Part shown: in pieces, positions 1 to 10,638 of the stretch
Layout: every line of letters begins with the position of its first letter
Numbering within the stretch: position 1 is the first letter of the stretch
Origin: Acanthamoeba sp. SK_2022b
Taxonomy: Eukaryota; Discosea; Longamoebia; Acanthamoebidae
DNA: 28,634 bases
Direction of reading: 5' to 3'
NCBI GenBank assembly: GCA_027943245.1
Contig: JANDJZ010000676.1
Location: 1 to 28,634 of the forward strand
Notes under the pieces: model-generated
The model's database searches: none
Seen by the model: only the letters and a program-made list of their open reading frames with translations
Told to the model about the DNA's origin: nothing
Position numbers and translations under genes: made by a program

Positions 1-1716
1 GCACCGCAGTTGAGGCCACCACACGTGGACGGGCACTTGACTCACCTTGCTTGGCGAGGTGAGGCTTCTAGCTTTATGATTTGTGCTGCCACTACTTTTG
101 GAAATGCAACTTCTTCCTCAATTGCAGTGTGTGTATGCTGTGGGCTGGGCAACTAATCACACCGAAGAGGGTGGGAAGCATACCTGCCACCACATCAATC
201 ACTTGCTACTGTTCACCACCATTGGAAACCAGGCAGAACATGGTCAAGCAGAACTGTCTTGCAGAGTGTGTATGCTGCAAAGAGCTACAAGAACGCACAC
301 ACTACATAGAACATCAGAAAGAAGAGATCAGTTGTAAGGTACACAGACAGCACCATGCACAGTGAGAGATGACCCAAATGACCTATTCATAAGCAGAGAA
401 AAGAACATGAAGAAAAGATAGCACAGTACCCATGCCTTGATGTTCATTGCCAGCCACCCCACTACCTGCAGCTCATCCAGCAGCTCCTGGCCACCACCAA
501 CCTTCATTGCTGCCAACTGCCCTGCTACATCCTCCTGGTTGCTGTCAAGCTCCTCCCTGACTGCAGCCCCCTCCTGGGCCAGGCCAAGCTTGGCCCCCTC
601 TCCCCAACAGTTGGGGTAGTCCCATGCAATGTGGCCTGGGCTTCCACAGGTGAAGTATGTCCTTGGCTTGGTCTTGTTGACCACCACAGACCCCCCCCTG
701 CTGGCTTGCTGTCCTCCATCCTCTGGTCATGCTTGCTGGCAATCTCAATCCCCCCACCACTTGCCCCTAAAAACTCTGGATGCCTGCTGTTGTACATCTT
801 ACACTTCCACTCCTTGCTGCCCTCCTTCTGTGCTGCCTTGATCATGCCCTGGATGGCATCAAGGAACATCCCTGGTAGACATGAGCTTCTTGGCTGTTGT
901 CCAGCCTTCATTCTTGCTGATCATAACCTGACAGCCTGGTTAACTGAACAAGATTATCCACCAACGTGTGCATCTCCCCAAGGATGTCATGGTCCATGGC
1001 TGTAAGCCAATCTATGAGCAGCCACAGCATTGGGGAACTCAAAGCTATGCTTGCATTGATCAGTTGCACATTCCAGGCAACTACTGGGAAGACATACACC
1101 TCACTTTTGATCTGGACAAGCAATACTCACACCACCACATCAAGACACTGCCTAAAAAGATGAACCAGGCTCTTCCCATCCACACCACTCCTGGCAAGCA
1201 GGGCTATTAAATTGTATGCACTTGCTCACCACCAGGAGAGATGAGAGCAAAAAATTCAAGGAAATCTAACATAGACTCTTGTGGTGGTGCTGAATCTCCT
1301 CAAGGCGTATAAGCCAAAGAGTCAAACACTGCTTCTGTGATGTTGCAAAGATACACGACTTCACAGTTGAGCAATGGACCTTTTGTGAGGAGGCTAAGTG
1401 GAGAGAAAGAGAGGAGGTACGTAGAGTAAGCTTTTGTCTTGCCTGGACCTACTAGTGCTGATTGTTAGATACCAGGCAATGCAATGGATGCACTATACAC
1501 TTGACCCCAGGAAGAAGCATGTCGTCAGCTGGGAGGAGTCCTCAGACGGCGATTGCTGAGGCTACCTATGGAGCAGCTCATCACATAGTAATGTTCTACG
1601 CAGCCACTGCATACACCACCATTACCATGGTCCAGTTGCAACCCTTGTCATTGCGTTTGCAGAAGCTCCCCTTTATTGACTTGTTCTGTATTGCGGAAAG
1701 CAGCGCTGGCGTCGTT
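1..1716. other. CpG-starved tract without an intact gene
   Basis: No reading frame here shows the GC-rich codon pattern of the neighbouring genes. Base composition is mixed, but the dinucleotide CG is almost absent: I count none between 295 and 964 and a single one between 295 and 1305. The flanking genes have CG every few bases. On the minus strand, broken frames between about 500 and 1125 resemble a gag-like protein (separate entry). On the plus strand, a short open stretch at about 1331-1414 ends at a donor-like GTACGTAG, but nothing extends it. Normal CpG-rich sequence resumes at about 1690, next to the 3' end of the first gene. Confidence 0.6.
525..1125 (-). pseudogene. Decayed gag-like (retroelement) remnant
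   Basis: Reading leftwards on the minus strand, a frame from about 1123 to 908 passes into a second frame (911-525) and then a third (687-328). This suggests one ancestral coding sequence broken by frameshifts. The third frame holds a zinc-knuckle-like stretch at 657-607, YFTCGSPGHIAWDYPNC. Its spacing recalls the CX2CX4HX4C knuckle of retroelement Gag proteins, but the first and last cysteine positions are tyrosines. No reverse transcriptase, integrase or terminal repeats were recognised. The tract is CpG-depleted, as expected of an old silenced element. It could also be another degraded CCHC protein. Confidence 0.35.
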
Positions 1717-4345
1717 CTAGCCGGTGAAGACCGAGCCAGCGTCGTTCTTGGGGCTGGGCACGTTCTCAGGCTTGGGCGCCGCCTGTCGCGAGAGGACGTT
1801 AACGAAGTCCTGGTGAGGCGCAGACAAGACGAAAGGGGTGAGGGCTAGCCTACCTTGGCGGCGGCCTCCTTCTTGGCGGCGGCCATCTGCTTGTGGTAGC
1901 TGTAGTGTTGGGCAAAGTCGAGCCAGAAGCCGTCGACCATGACCTGCTCCTCCTTGCCCCACACGTACTCGGTCTGGTCAAAGATCGCTCGGATCTCCTC
2001 GAGCCGCGCCCCGGCGTTCAACGCGCCCAGGATGTGCGAGTGCAGCTGCGGGAACACGATCTGACCGCTCAGACACGCCAGCGCGCACCTGCCCCCCCCA
2101 AATCGCCACGTCAGCACACGTCAGCACGCTACACGCTCAGGAGAGAGGAGAAACGCACAGCTCGCGATCCTTGGGGGCGAGCACTTTGCTGGGGCGGGCG
2201 AGCACGCGCCCGTAGGCCCACTCGACGATCACCTTCTCCACGTCGGCGTGCATCCACCGCATCTTCTCGCGCAGGCGCGGGTACTGCTTCTGGTAGATGA
2301 GCTTCAGCAGCTCCGTGCCCCGCCTGACGCTGACCCGGCGGTCCTCGGGCACCGCCTCGGCCTCATAGTCGATCGCCGTGGGCGACACCCCCACGTTGTG
2401 CACCACCTGGTCGCCCGAGTAGCGTGACGTCAGCATACCACAGCAATATGGCATGATTGGAATGATTGGAATGCGCGTGCCTGGAGGGCGTTGATGGCCT
2501 TCTGGAAGCCGCCAAAGATGGTGGTCTGGAGGATCACTTCGAGGCCGGCCTCGTGGTGCTCCTCGCCCAGGTAGCTCCAGTCCACGCCCACCCGCGTGAG
2601 GTTGCCCGACGCCGTGTGGGCGGCGAGCAGGGCCAGCACGCGCAGGTGCTGCGGGATGGCGTCCTCCATCCGCGTCAGGTACATGAACGGGTGCTTGCCC
2701 GACGTAGTGTACTTGACTGCATCGTTGACCAAATGTGTGTGTGTGTGTGTGTGTGTGTGAGCTGCGGGAAGAGGCACACGCGAAGCGCGGGGGAGGAGAG
2801 GCACCGGTGTGGTGGTTGTTGGCGGGAATGGGCGTGGAGGGGGGAACGCCGGTGGCGCCGTGATGGTGGAGGGTGGCCTCGCACGAGGCGTCCTGCCAGC
2901 TATGCAGCGACTTCTTGTTGAGGTCCGTCCACAGCGCGTCCACCATGATCTGGGCGCGCGGGTGTCAGGAATGCGTGTCTGTCTGTACGTGGAATGTGCA
3001 TTCCAGAGATTGGAATGGGCAGCGGTACCTGTGCGGAGGTGCCCCACACCTTCTCGGTCTGGTCCAGCACCGAGCGCACCTCGTCCAGCGTGCAGCCGCT
3101 GTTCAGCGCCACTGATCACGCCGCCACGTCAGCCTTCCACGCATTCCACTCGTTCCACACAGACACACACGCATACCGATGATGGAGGACTTGAACTGAG
3201 GCCACACGACGTTGCCGGCGAGGGCGGCGAGGGCGCACAGCTGGCGCTCCTTGGAGGCGAGGCCCGTGCGGGAGCGCAGGCGGCCCCACACGGTGTCGAC
3301 CATCCACCGGTCGAGGGCCGGGTGGAGCTCGGCCATGCGCTCGCGCAGGCGCGGGTACTTGTGGCAGAAGGCCAGGTGCATCTCGGCCTCGCCTCGCTCG
3401 ACGAACTCGCCGTAGCCCACCGGCTCCTTGAAGTCCTCCCCCTGTTTTCGGTGTTGCCCACCGACTGCGTGAGCCTCGCGACCGTCGTCGTCGCGCGCGC
3501 GTGTATGTGTGAGTAGTACCTCGGGGAAGGTGGGCTCGAGCATGTGTCTGTCGTCGACGCCCAGCTCGGTGACGGTCTGGAGCGCATTCAAGCTGTGGAC
3601 GCACAGTCAGCCAACACCAAACCATAAAGTTATTATACTTGAAAAAAAGATGTAAAAATAAATGATAAGTAGATATAAAAAAACAAGAAAAATAGATTAA
3701 AAATAAATAAAAAAGCGCGAGTAGCGGGTCACTGTACATCTTGGGCACGCCGGCAAAGACGATGGTCTGGAGGATGACGTCCATGCCCGCGGCGTGCTTG
3801 GCGGGGTCGAGGTAGCACCAGTCCCTGCCCACGGCTGATCGGCCCAGCAACGACCAACGGCGACGAATCGTCGCAGCAATTGCCATCAGCACACAGGAGA
3901 GAGCATCATGAAGGAGAGGAGGCGACGTGCCGCTGAGGTTGCCGGCTGCGGTGTTGCCGGCGAGGTAGGTGAGGATGCGTAGGTCGTCGGACAGCACCGA
4001 CTCGCTGTCGTTCCAGGGATGGCGCACGTACCGCTTTCGCGCCGACCTGTTCACCGCCACAGGCGGTTCTGCCCAAGAAAAAAGTGATAATTATAAGAAA
4101 TACAATAATCAGTTATTCGTTGCACAAAAAGGAGAAGGGGGAGGAGGGAAGAGGGCAGTACCACTGCTGGTGGCTGTGGTGGACGCGCGACGAAGTGCGA
4201 ACGAGAGGGCAGAGGTGGGAGAAGTGGAAGAAGTGGAAGAGGTGGAAGAGGAAAGGGTACAAGCGCTGGCGCGCGTGACAAGGCTGCGCACGGAAACAAG
4301 TCCCCATGCTCCACCACTGACTCTTCTGGCCCCCTGTCTCAACAT
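1717..4345 (-). CDS. Duplicated carboxymuconolactone-decarboxylase-like protein, probably mitochondrial
   Basis: Eleven exons (minus strand): 4345-4162, 4068-3931, 3834-3738, 3592-3520, 3441-3177, 3111-3029, 2949-2805, 2716-2481, 2406-2159, 2088-1854, 1809-1717. Together they make 1797 nt in frame, or 598 aa. The first about 60 residues are rich in Arg, Ser, Thr and Ala with almost no acidic residues (start MLRQGARRVSGGAWGL), like a mitochondrial targeting peptide. Two units of about 240 residues follow. Each has an AhpD/CMD-like half containing VILQTIVFAGVPK or VILQTTIFGGFQK, then a second half beginning KERQLCALAALAG or KDRELCALACLSG and continuing with (V/G)ALN(S/A)G....DE(V/I)R or EEIR. 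No CxxC peroxidase motif is visible, so a thiol-peroxidase role is unlikely and the substrate is unknown. Two introns (2407-2480 and 3835-3930) appear to use GC donors. For the second, a GT donor at 3926 with an acceptor before 3824 also keeps the frame. The start codon is the only ATG giving an in-frame first exon. Confidence 0.75.
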
Positions 4346-4548
4346 GCTTGCTGCTGTTGTGGCTCGTTGTTGTTGTAAATTGTGGCCACACCCGAGCGTG
4401 GTTTTGCCTCAGGTCTAATTGTGGCTGGTCGCGCATTTCCAGCGGAAATTTCGAAGATGACTCGCCAGACTGATTTCTATTGGTCCTCGGTGTCTTTTCA
4501 ACAACAATGCAAGCTTGGGAACGCGTTTTCGAAGGACACTTAGCACTT
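4346..4548. promoter_or_regulatory. Intergenic spacer upstream of the CMD-like gene
   Basis: This spacer of about 200 bp separates the stop codon of the GTPase gene from the start of the next minus-strand gene. It must hold the 3' end of one and the promoter of the other. No clear TATA box or conserved motif was recognised. Confidence 0.3.
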
Positions 4549-5350
4549 CTAGAAGTGCTCTTCGCTGAGCAGGGGCGCGAAGGGGTCGTCCTTGCCCCAA
4601 CGCTCCTGCCACGCCGCCGCGTCGTCGCGCAGTTCGTCGTCCGTGAGCAGCGCCGAATCGAGCGCGCTGGGACGAGAAGCACTCCGTTGTCAGATCTCCA
4701 CCGATTGCACACACAAACCGCACACACACATCACGCACACACGGCATGCGCGAGGAGAGGCTACCGCGAGATCTTGTCGTGGTCGATGCCGATGCCGATG
4801 AAGACCAGCTCCTGCCGGCGATCCCCTGTGCCCCAAGGCCAACAGCCGAGTCAGCAGGCGAGCCAGCGGGAAGGGGAAGGGGGGAGGGGGCATACCGATC
4901 CTCGGGTCGGCGTCAAAGTCTTTCTTGATCTTTGCCCGCATGTCGTCCTCGACCGGCCACTCTTCCTCGGGCATCGTCACGAACCACCGCCCCTCTGGCC
5001 TGAAGTTCATGATGTCACCTTGTCGTGTGCGTGCATGCGTATGCGTGCGTGTAAGCAAATGGATGAATGGGGGGGGGGGTAAATGAGGGGAAGGGCAAGC
5101 TTTACCGGCCTGCGACCAGTCGCCGATGGTGTCGTTGAAGGTGCAGAGCCAGAAGAACCCCTTGGAGCGGATGACGCCGTCGAAGATGTCCTGCTCGATG
5201 AGCTCCCACAGGCGGCCCGGGTGGAACGGCCTCCGCGCGCGATACACGAAGTTGCTCACCCCGATCGCCTTGGCCTGCGCCACGAACTCGCCCCGCATCA
5301 CCTTGAGCCAGCCTGGACGCTCCACAAACATTAATCACACACACACACAC

Positions 5351-5413
<63 letters not shown>

Positions 5414-7282
5414 CGACTGCCGTGGAGGGACAACAAGGGGACACGAACCGGCGGCATTGGAGGCCTTCTCCCAGTCGAACGACTTGGTGTTGAGGATGTC
5501 GTCCAGGGACACGCGGCTGTACGAGGACTGGCGACAAAAAAAAACACGAAAGCGAAACAAAAGTGAAAAACGAAACCGCGGGGGGGGGGGCTGGCGGAGC
5601 GTGATGAAGAGCGAGGAGAGGGCGCGGCCTACGGCGACGATCTTGGCCTCGGGATTGAGCGCGTGGAGGATGTCCTTGACCTTGGCCAGCTGCTCTTCGG
5701 TGACCAGGTCCGTCTTGTTCAGCACCAGCACGTTCGCAAACTCGACTGTTTGCGTACACGCGCGGTTAACCTCCGCGGGGGGGGGGGGCAACGAGCGAAT
5801 GTTCGGGGTCACCTTGCTCGGCCAGGAGGCCCGAGATGGGGTGGTTGGGCGCCTCGGCGATGGCCCGCTCGTACTCCTCGGCGGCCTTGGCCTCCTTCTT
5901 GGAGGCCTTCTTGCCTTCGGGCGTGGGCGCGGGCACGGCGATGCCCAGCTCCCGCACCAGCTCTTGCCTGCCACAGGGACACGACGGCCGCCCAACACGC
6001 CACCATCGATCGGTGAGACCGCGCGCACGCATCGAGCCATCACCGAGCCGTGACGGCGCGGTTTGGTTGAAACGTTTCGTAGTTTACCGATCGAGCACGC
6101 CCTCCTTGGTCTGGTAGTCGAGCAGGAAATTGTGGGCGTCCTGGACTCGCCAAGCGATCGGGAGCGGAGGGGTGAGCGCTCGAGATATGCACTGCCCGCA
6201 CGCGCACACAACACGCGCGCGCTCGACACAGACGTACCACCACTGTCACCATTGTGTCCAGTCGCACTGCAATGCGGGAAGCGAGAGAGTGAGTGGCGGG
6301 AGAGATCGGGAGAGGCAGAGCAAAGGCCACGAACCGATGTCGGTAAGGACCTTTCCGCGGCCAATGTCGAACGTGGAGATGCCCTCGGCCACGGGCAGGG
6401 GCTCGGCCACGCCGGAGCCCTCGATGATGAGGTACTCGTAGGCTCCCTTGCGCGCCAGCTTCTTGATCTCGTGGAGGAGGTCCTCCTTGAGCGAGCAACT
6501 GTCCTCCCACATGCCCCGCGTGCGTCGGTCAGCCCACAAGCGTGCGCGCTAATGAGCAACCGCGGCCACCTCGTGCGAACATCCAACGCACAAGTAGTAA
6601 CCATCCACCCTCCCACTTCCTCTCCAACCACACCATCGCCATCGTGCCGCAGTTCTACTATCCTCTTCTCGATGCAGCCATCCTCTCTCCACCACCGAAT
6701 GTGAGGCACATACCACATGCAGCCGTTGCTCAGCTCAACCATGTCGGCCCTGAATGGAGGAGGGGTGAGACTGTGCGCGGGGTGTGTATTGTGGATGGGC
6801 GAGCGCTGGTGTACTTTTGTTTGCTCTTGGTCTTCTTGACCAGCTCGGCATCGATGTTAACCTGCGCCAAGTCGTTCACGATGACCGCAACCTTTTTGCC
6901 TGCGCATGCCCGTAGTTTGTGTTTGTCAGATTAATTGCTTTTGATTTATGATTTTGTTTAGATTGATTTAAATAAAATCAAACTAAACATATCGAGATTG
7001 GCAAACCTTCGGCGTTTTGAAGGGCATACTTGAGCAGAGTGGTCTTGCCACTGCCCAAGAATCCACTTACCACAGTCACAGGCTGCCACCAGCGTGAGCA
7101 AATTACATGGATTGAGCTTGCACCCGAAGTAAGGTTATCGATCGCCGTACCAACGTCTTCTCTTTGTCCCACTGGAGCTGGTGGCTCACCTCGCTTCCCG
7201 CGTTTGTCTCTGCTGCCGGTGGGGCAGCATGTGTGTGCTTGCCGTGAGGGCCTCGCTGCACCACCTTCTTCAGTCTCTTCAT
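4549..7282 (-). CDS. CobW/COG0523 GTP-dependent metal chaperone
   Basis: Fourteen exons (minus): 7282-7151, 7082-7007, 6899-6815, 6749-6714, 6498-6335, 6266-6238, 6140-6088, 5967-5813, 5745-5633, 5527-5449, 5312-5106, 5018-4896, 4825-4765, 4666-4549. They sum to 1431 nt, 476 aa. The Walker A motif GFLGSGKTT is at residues 51-59. The metal-binding GCMCC motif (107-111) is created across the exon 4/5 junction. A Walker-B-like [10 protein letters not shown] follows, then the guanine-specificity NKTD at 253-256. The C-terminal CobW_C region runs to the end and includes [12 protein letters not shown] and a tail ending LLSEEHF. Family members couple GTP hydrolysis to delivery of zinc or another metal to client proteins. 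The N-terminus contains HGKHTH, a possible extra metal ligand. The client cannot be told from sequence. A charged insert (about residues 200-230, [17 protein letters not shown]) sits before the NKTD motif. The family assignment is firm; the metal and client are not. Confidence 0.9.
5337..5411. repeat. (CA)n microsatellite in an intron of the GTPase gene
   Basis: About 37 CA units, with one CG interruption near the start, fill most of the intron between 5312 and 5449. The tract should be length-polymorphic. It is read as GT repeats in the minus-strand transcript. Confidence 0.9.
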
Positions 7283-7323
7283 CTTGTTTAGTTTGGCTCT
7301 GTCACCTGCAAAGATGTTGTGTG

Positions 7324-7357
7324 CAATTACACAATTACAATTGTAATTGTATAATTG
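7324..7357. promoter_or_regulatory. 34-bp near-perfect inverted repeat upstream of the GTPase gene
   Basis: The core 7331-7350, ACAATTACAATTGTAATTGT, is a perfect palindrome. After one mismatch (7330/7351) the symmetry continues for six more pairs on each side. It lies 42-75 bp before the GTPase start codon and about 190 bp beyond the stop of the aminotransferase gene. It could be a binding site for a dimeric factor, a core promoter element (it contains TATA-like sequence) or a hairpin. Its function is inferred only from symmetry and position. Confidence 0.5.
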
Positions 7358-7543
7358 TGTGATCCTGTTGTGTTAAGAACTCCGTGCAACGCAATGTTGT
7401 GCAATAGGCTGTATTTATCATTCAGCGTGTGTGGTGCACCACGAGGTAAGACGAGAGAAGTAGCTGTCTTCCTTCTATCGCTCTCAGCTGGCGACAGCAC
7501 GCACGACAGACCAAAGCAACAATGATTCTGATCCGGAGAGCGT

Positions 7544-10500
7544 TTAGAGGGCGGCCTTCTTGGTCTCGCGGTCGATGTGGGTGAGGGCCTCGCGCAGGAT
7601 GCGAGCAGCAACGTCAAAGTGCTCCTTCTTGCTGTCGAGCACGGGCCTGAAGCGGACGGTCTGGGTGCCGCACGAGATGATGAGCATGTTCTTCTCGTAG
7701 GCGATCGCCTTCAGCTTGTTGGTCACCTCGGGGGTAACAGTGTCGAACGAGCAAAGCAGACCTGCAAACGTGAACGAGACGACGTCAGACAAGCACGACC
7801 GATAAAGAGGTGAAATAAACAAATACATAATTAACAAATATGTGAATGCGGTGATCAGAAATACCACTACATATGGGATTTCATTAGAGTATCCCCTTCA
7901 TGTTAAAGGAATTGTTTGTAACATCACGTCCGCTTCACGCACTCGTATTTTATAAAATAAATGAAATCTGATTTGATAAATAAATGAACAAATAAAGGAC
8001 AGGCGCGCATACCCTTGCCGCGAACGTTGTTGATCAGGTGGGGGAACTCGCGCTGTAGGCCGTGGAGCAGCTGCAGCAGGTAGGCTCCGACCTGGGCCGA
8101 GTTCTGGACGAGGTTGTCCTCCTCGATGATCTCGAGGAAGTGGCGCGAGCGCACCATGTCGACAAGGTTGCCTAGAGAAGAGAAAGACGGTCAGCAGAGG
8201 TCACTCCGGTGACAGAGACACATATGAGTGTAAAAGTGTGTCGTGTGTGCATCAGACAGCAGTTGGTATGTCTAGTCGATCATGATTGTTCTGTAGCAGA
8301 ACTGAACATTTTCTATCATCATAACAGCACACGCTCACACGCGCGCAGTGGGAAAGATTGGGGGGGGTTGGACACGCACCTCCCCAGGTCGAGTTAATGC
8401 GCGAGGGCACCACGAAGACGTTCTCCTTCACGACGTCCATGCGGTCGGTGGCCATGAAGCCGCACACTGGGGAGTGGAAGAGAGAGGTCAGCTCGCGGGG
8501 CATGGCGGACAAGAGTGTGATGAGAGTTGAGAACGGGGGTGGTGATGTGTGCCGTCAGTAAAAAATTAGAGTGTTTGAGTTTGTATAATCAGGTGATCAT
8601 GTGATCGATCTCATCACCGGCAATGAATGCGTGGGAGTGATTGGATGGTGGATAGAAGTGTGATGGACAAGATGAGAAGCGCGCAGTACCCTGAGACTTC
8701 TTGCCGAAGACGATGATGTCGGGGACGACGTCGTAGTACTGGTGGGCCCAGAACTTGCCGGTGAGACCCATGCCGCTCTGAACCTGTTGAGTGGACGGAC
8801 AGTGAGTTTCGAGACGTTTGCGAAACGTTTTGGAAAGCATTGAAATGTCAATATGTATCAGACAGTTCGGAATTGAGTGGGTATTTTCATCAAATTCAAT
8901 GGAAGGGCACTTAGATGTCATCATTGATACATCCCACGATGTATCAATGTGCATGTCCCAATATATATATATATATATACATGGATACGTGCACAAACAC
9001 AAATGAAGAATGTGGCGGGAATGTTCAACGCGTACCTCGTCGGCGATCAGGAGCACGTCGTACTTGTTGGCGATCTGGCGCAGCTGCTGCCAGAACTCGG
9101 GGCGGAAGTGGTTGTCACCGCCCTCGCCCTGGATGGGCTCGAGCAGGATGCAGCTCACATCGTCGCCGTCGGTCTCGAGGTGGTGGACGATCTCGGCCAC
9201 GGCCTTCTCCTCGGCCTTGATGGCCTGCGCAAGGTTCTCGCCAGCCAAGGGGAACTTGATCTGTGCGTCGACACAAAAAAACATGACACGTCAGCAAGAG
9301 CGCGATTGGACGAGCCAGGAGAGAGGGCAACCTACCTTGGGGTTGGTGATGCGCGGCCACTTGTCGAAGAGGGCAAAGTACTTGTACTTGTTGGGATCGG
9401 CGGTGTTGGTGACGGAGACGGTGTAGCCGCCGCGGCCGTGGAAGGCCTGCTTGAAGTGGAGCACCTTCTTGCCCTTCTCCTCCTTGAGGCCCTTCTGGAA
9501 GTTGAGGCGCACCTTCCAGTCCATCGCGGCCTTCATGGCGTTCTCGACGGCCAAGCTGCCGCCCTGGATGAAGAACAGGTGCTTGAACTGCGGTGGCATC
9601 GCCACGCGCTCAAACGTAGCCACGAACTGCGCCATCTCCACCTAAGTGGGCGCACGAAAGGTCAGAGCGGAGAAAAGATGTTGAAGAGTGGCAAGTAGAG
9701 AGATTTGGATTTTTCATAGACTTATATAAATATCATGAGGGTAGTCATACATAGTTTGCAGACTAGTTTTGTCATCAGGAGTATTTTTAATTATAATGAA
9801 ATAAAATGGACCGGAAGTGGTACCGTGTAGATGTCGGAGTTGGCCGGGTTGTGGAGGGCGGCCTTCAACAGGCGCTGCTTGAAGTCCGGGTCGGACATCT
9901 TGGGGTGGTTGTGCTGTAAATTTTACAATAAAAAATACCGGAGGTGAGATTTTGCGATTTTCCGGGATTGGCAAGATTGTGTGGCAAGCATACCGAGATG
10001 GGCCAGGAGGCAAAGAACGAGAAGAAATCGAGGAAGTCCCTGCCGGTGCGCGCATCGTGCAGGTAGAGATCCTTCGACTTGTCCAGATCGTAGACCTAGC
10101 CCAACCACGCAACGACCGCAATCGTGACGGATGGGATAGAGCATATGGTCAGCCAACCCGAGCGGCCACCTCTTCACTTCTCTCACAGTGCGCCATGGTT
10201 GGTCTTGTTGGACCAGACATGTATCGCGGTGCGGTGAGAGCGTGTAGGTGGAGGGTGAGCGTGAAGTGTGCCGATAAGACAAGCGATAGCGCAGAGCGAA
10301 ACCTACAAAAAGGGTCCAAGTAGACCAAACTCCGTCATAAAATGCAGAAAAATAACGAAACGGAGAAATGAGAAATTTCAAGAAGCTGCGATGAAAAACT
10401 CCGCGCATAGCTCACATTTCGTAACGGACACGGCCAGAAAGAAGAGCAGAAAAGAGCGAAGGCGGCTGGGTGGAGAGAGGAAGTGTGGCGCGAGAGGAAC

Positions 10501-10638
10501 GAGGTAAGTGGAGAAGGGCTGGGGAGGCAGTACCACGTCGAAGCCATCGACGAGGAGCTTGCGGCCGAGGGTCTCATGGACCTGGTTGGGCTTCAGGTTC
10601 TTGACCTGCTCCCTGGTGAGCGGCGCCGACGACGACAT
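7544..10638 (-). CDS. lat: L-lysine 6-aminotransferase (lysine epsilon-aminotransferase)
   Basis: Nine exons (minus): 10638-10534, 10095-9994, 9913-9824, 9641-9336, 9260-9036, 8783-8690, 8466-8380, 8171-8013, 7761-7544. They sum to 1386 nt, 461 aa, a normal length for the family. It is a fold-type I, class III PLP aminotransferase. IADE at residues 273-276 supplies the aspartate that contacts the PLP ring nitrogen, and the PLP lysine lies in VFGKKSQ (K304/K305). NSTWGGNLVDMVRSR, VCGFMATDRMD and TVRFRPVLD closely follow the bacterial LAT subfamily (Mycobacterium Rv3290c type) rather than ornithine or GABA aminotransferases. The reaction is L-lysine + 2-oxoglutarate to 2-aminoadipate 6-semialdehyde (cyclising to piperideine-6-carboxylate) + glutamate. 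No targeting peptide is obvious at the start MSSSAPLTREQV. All intron positions are phase-consistent. Confidence 0.92.

Noticed and set aside
1331..1414. Open stretch ending in a donor-like GTACGTAG
   Set aside because: It is too short, in a decayed region, with no acceptor-linked partner or recognisable protein similarity.
3116..4060. Single 314-codon reading frame over the CMD-like gene
   Set aside because: Only its first part and small islands match the family. The rest is intron (including an AT-rich one at 3593-3737) and wrong-frame Arg/Pro-rich sequence.
5102..6742. Minus-strand open frame of 546 codons overlapping the GTPase gene
   Set aside because: It joins pieces of true exons in one frame with intron sequence and wrong-frame sequence. 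The conserved motifs appear only after splicing the exons listed for the GTPase.
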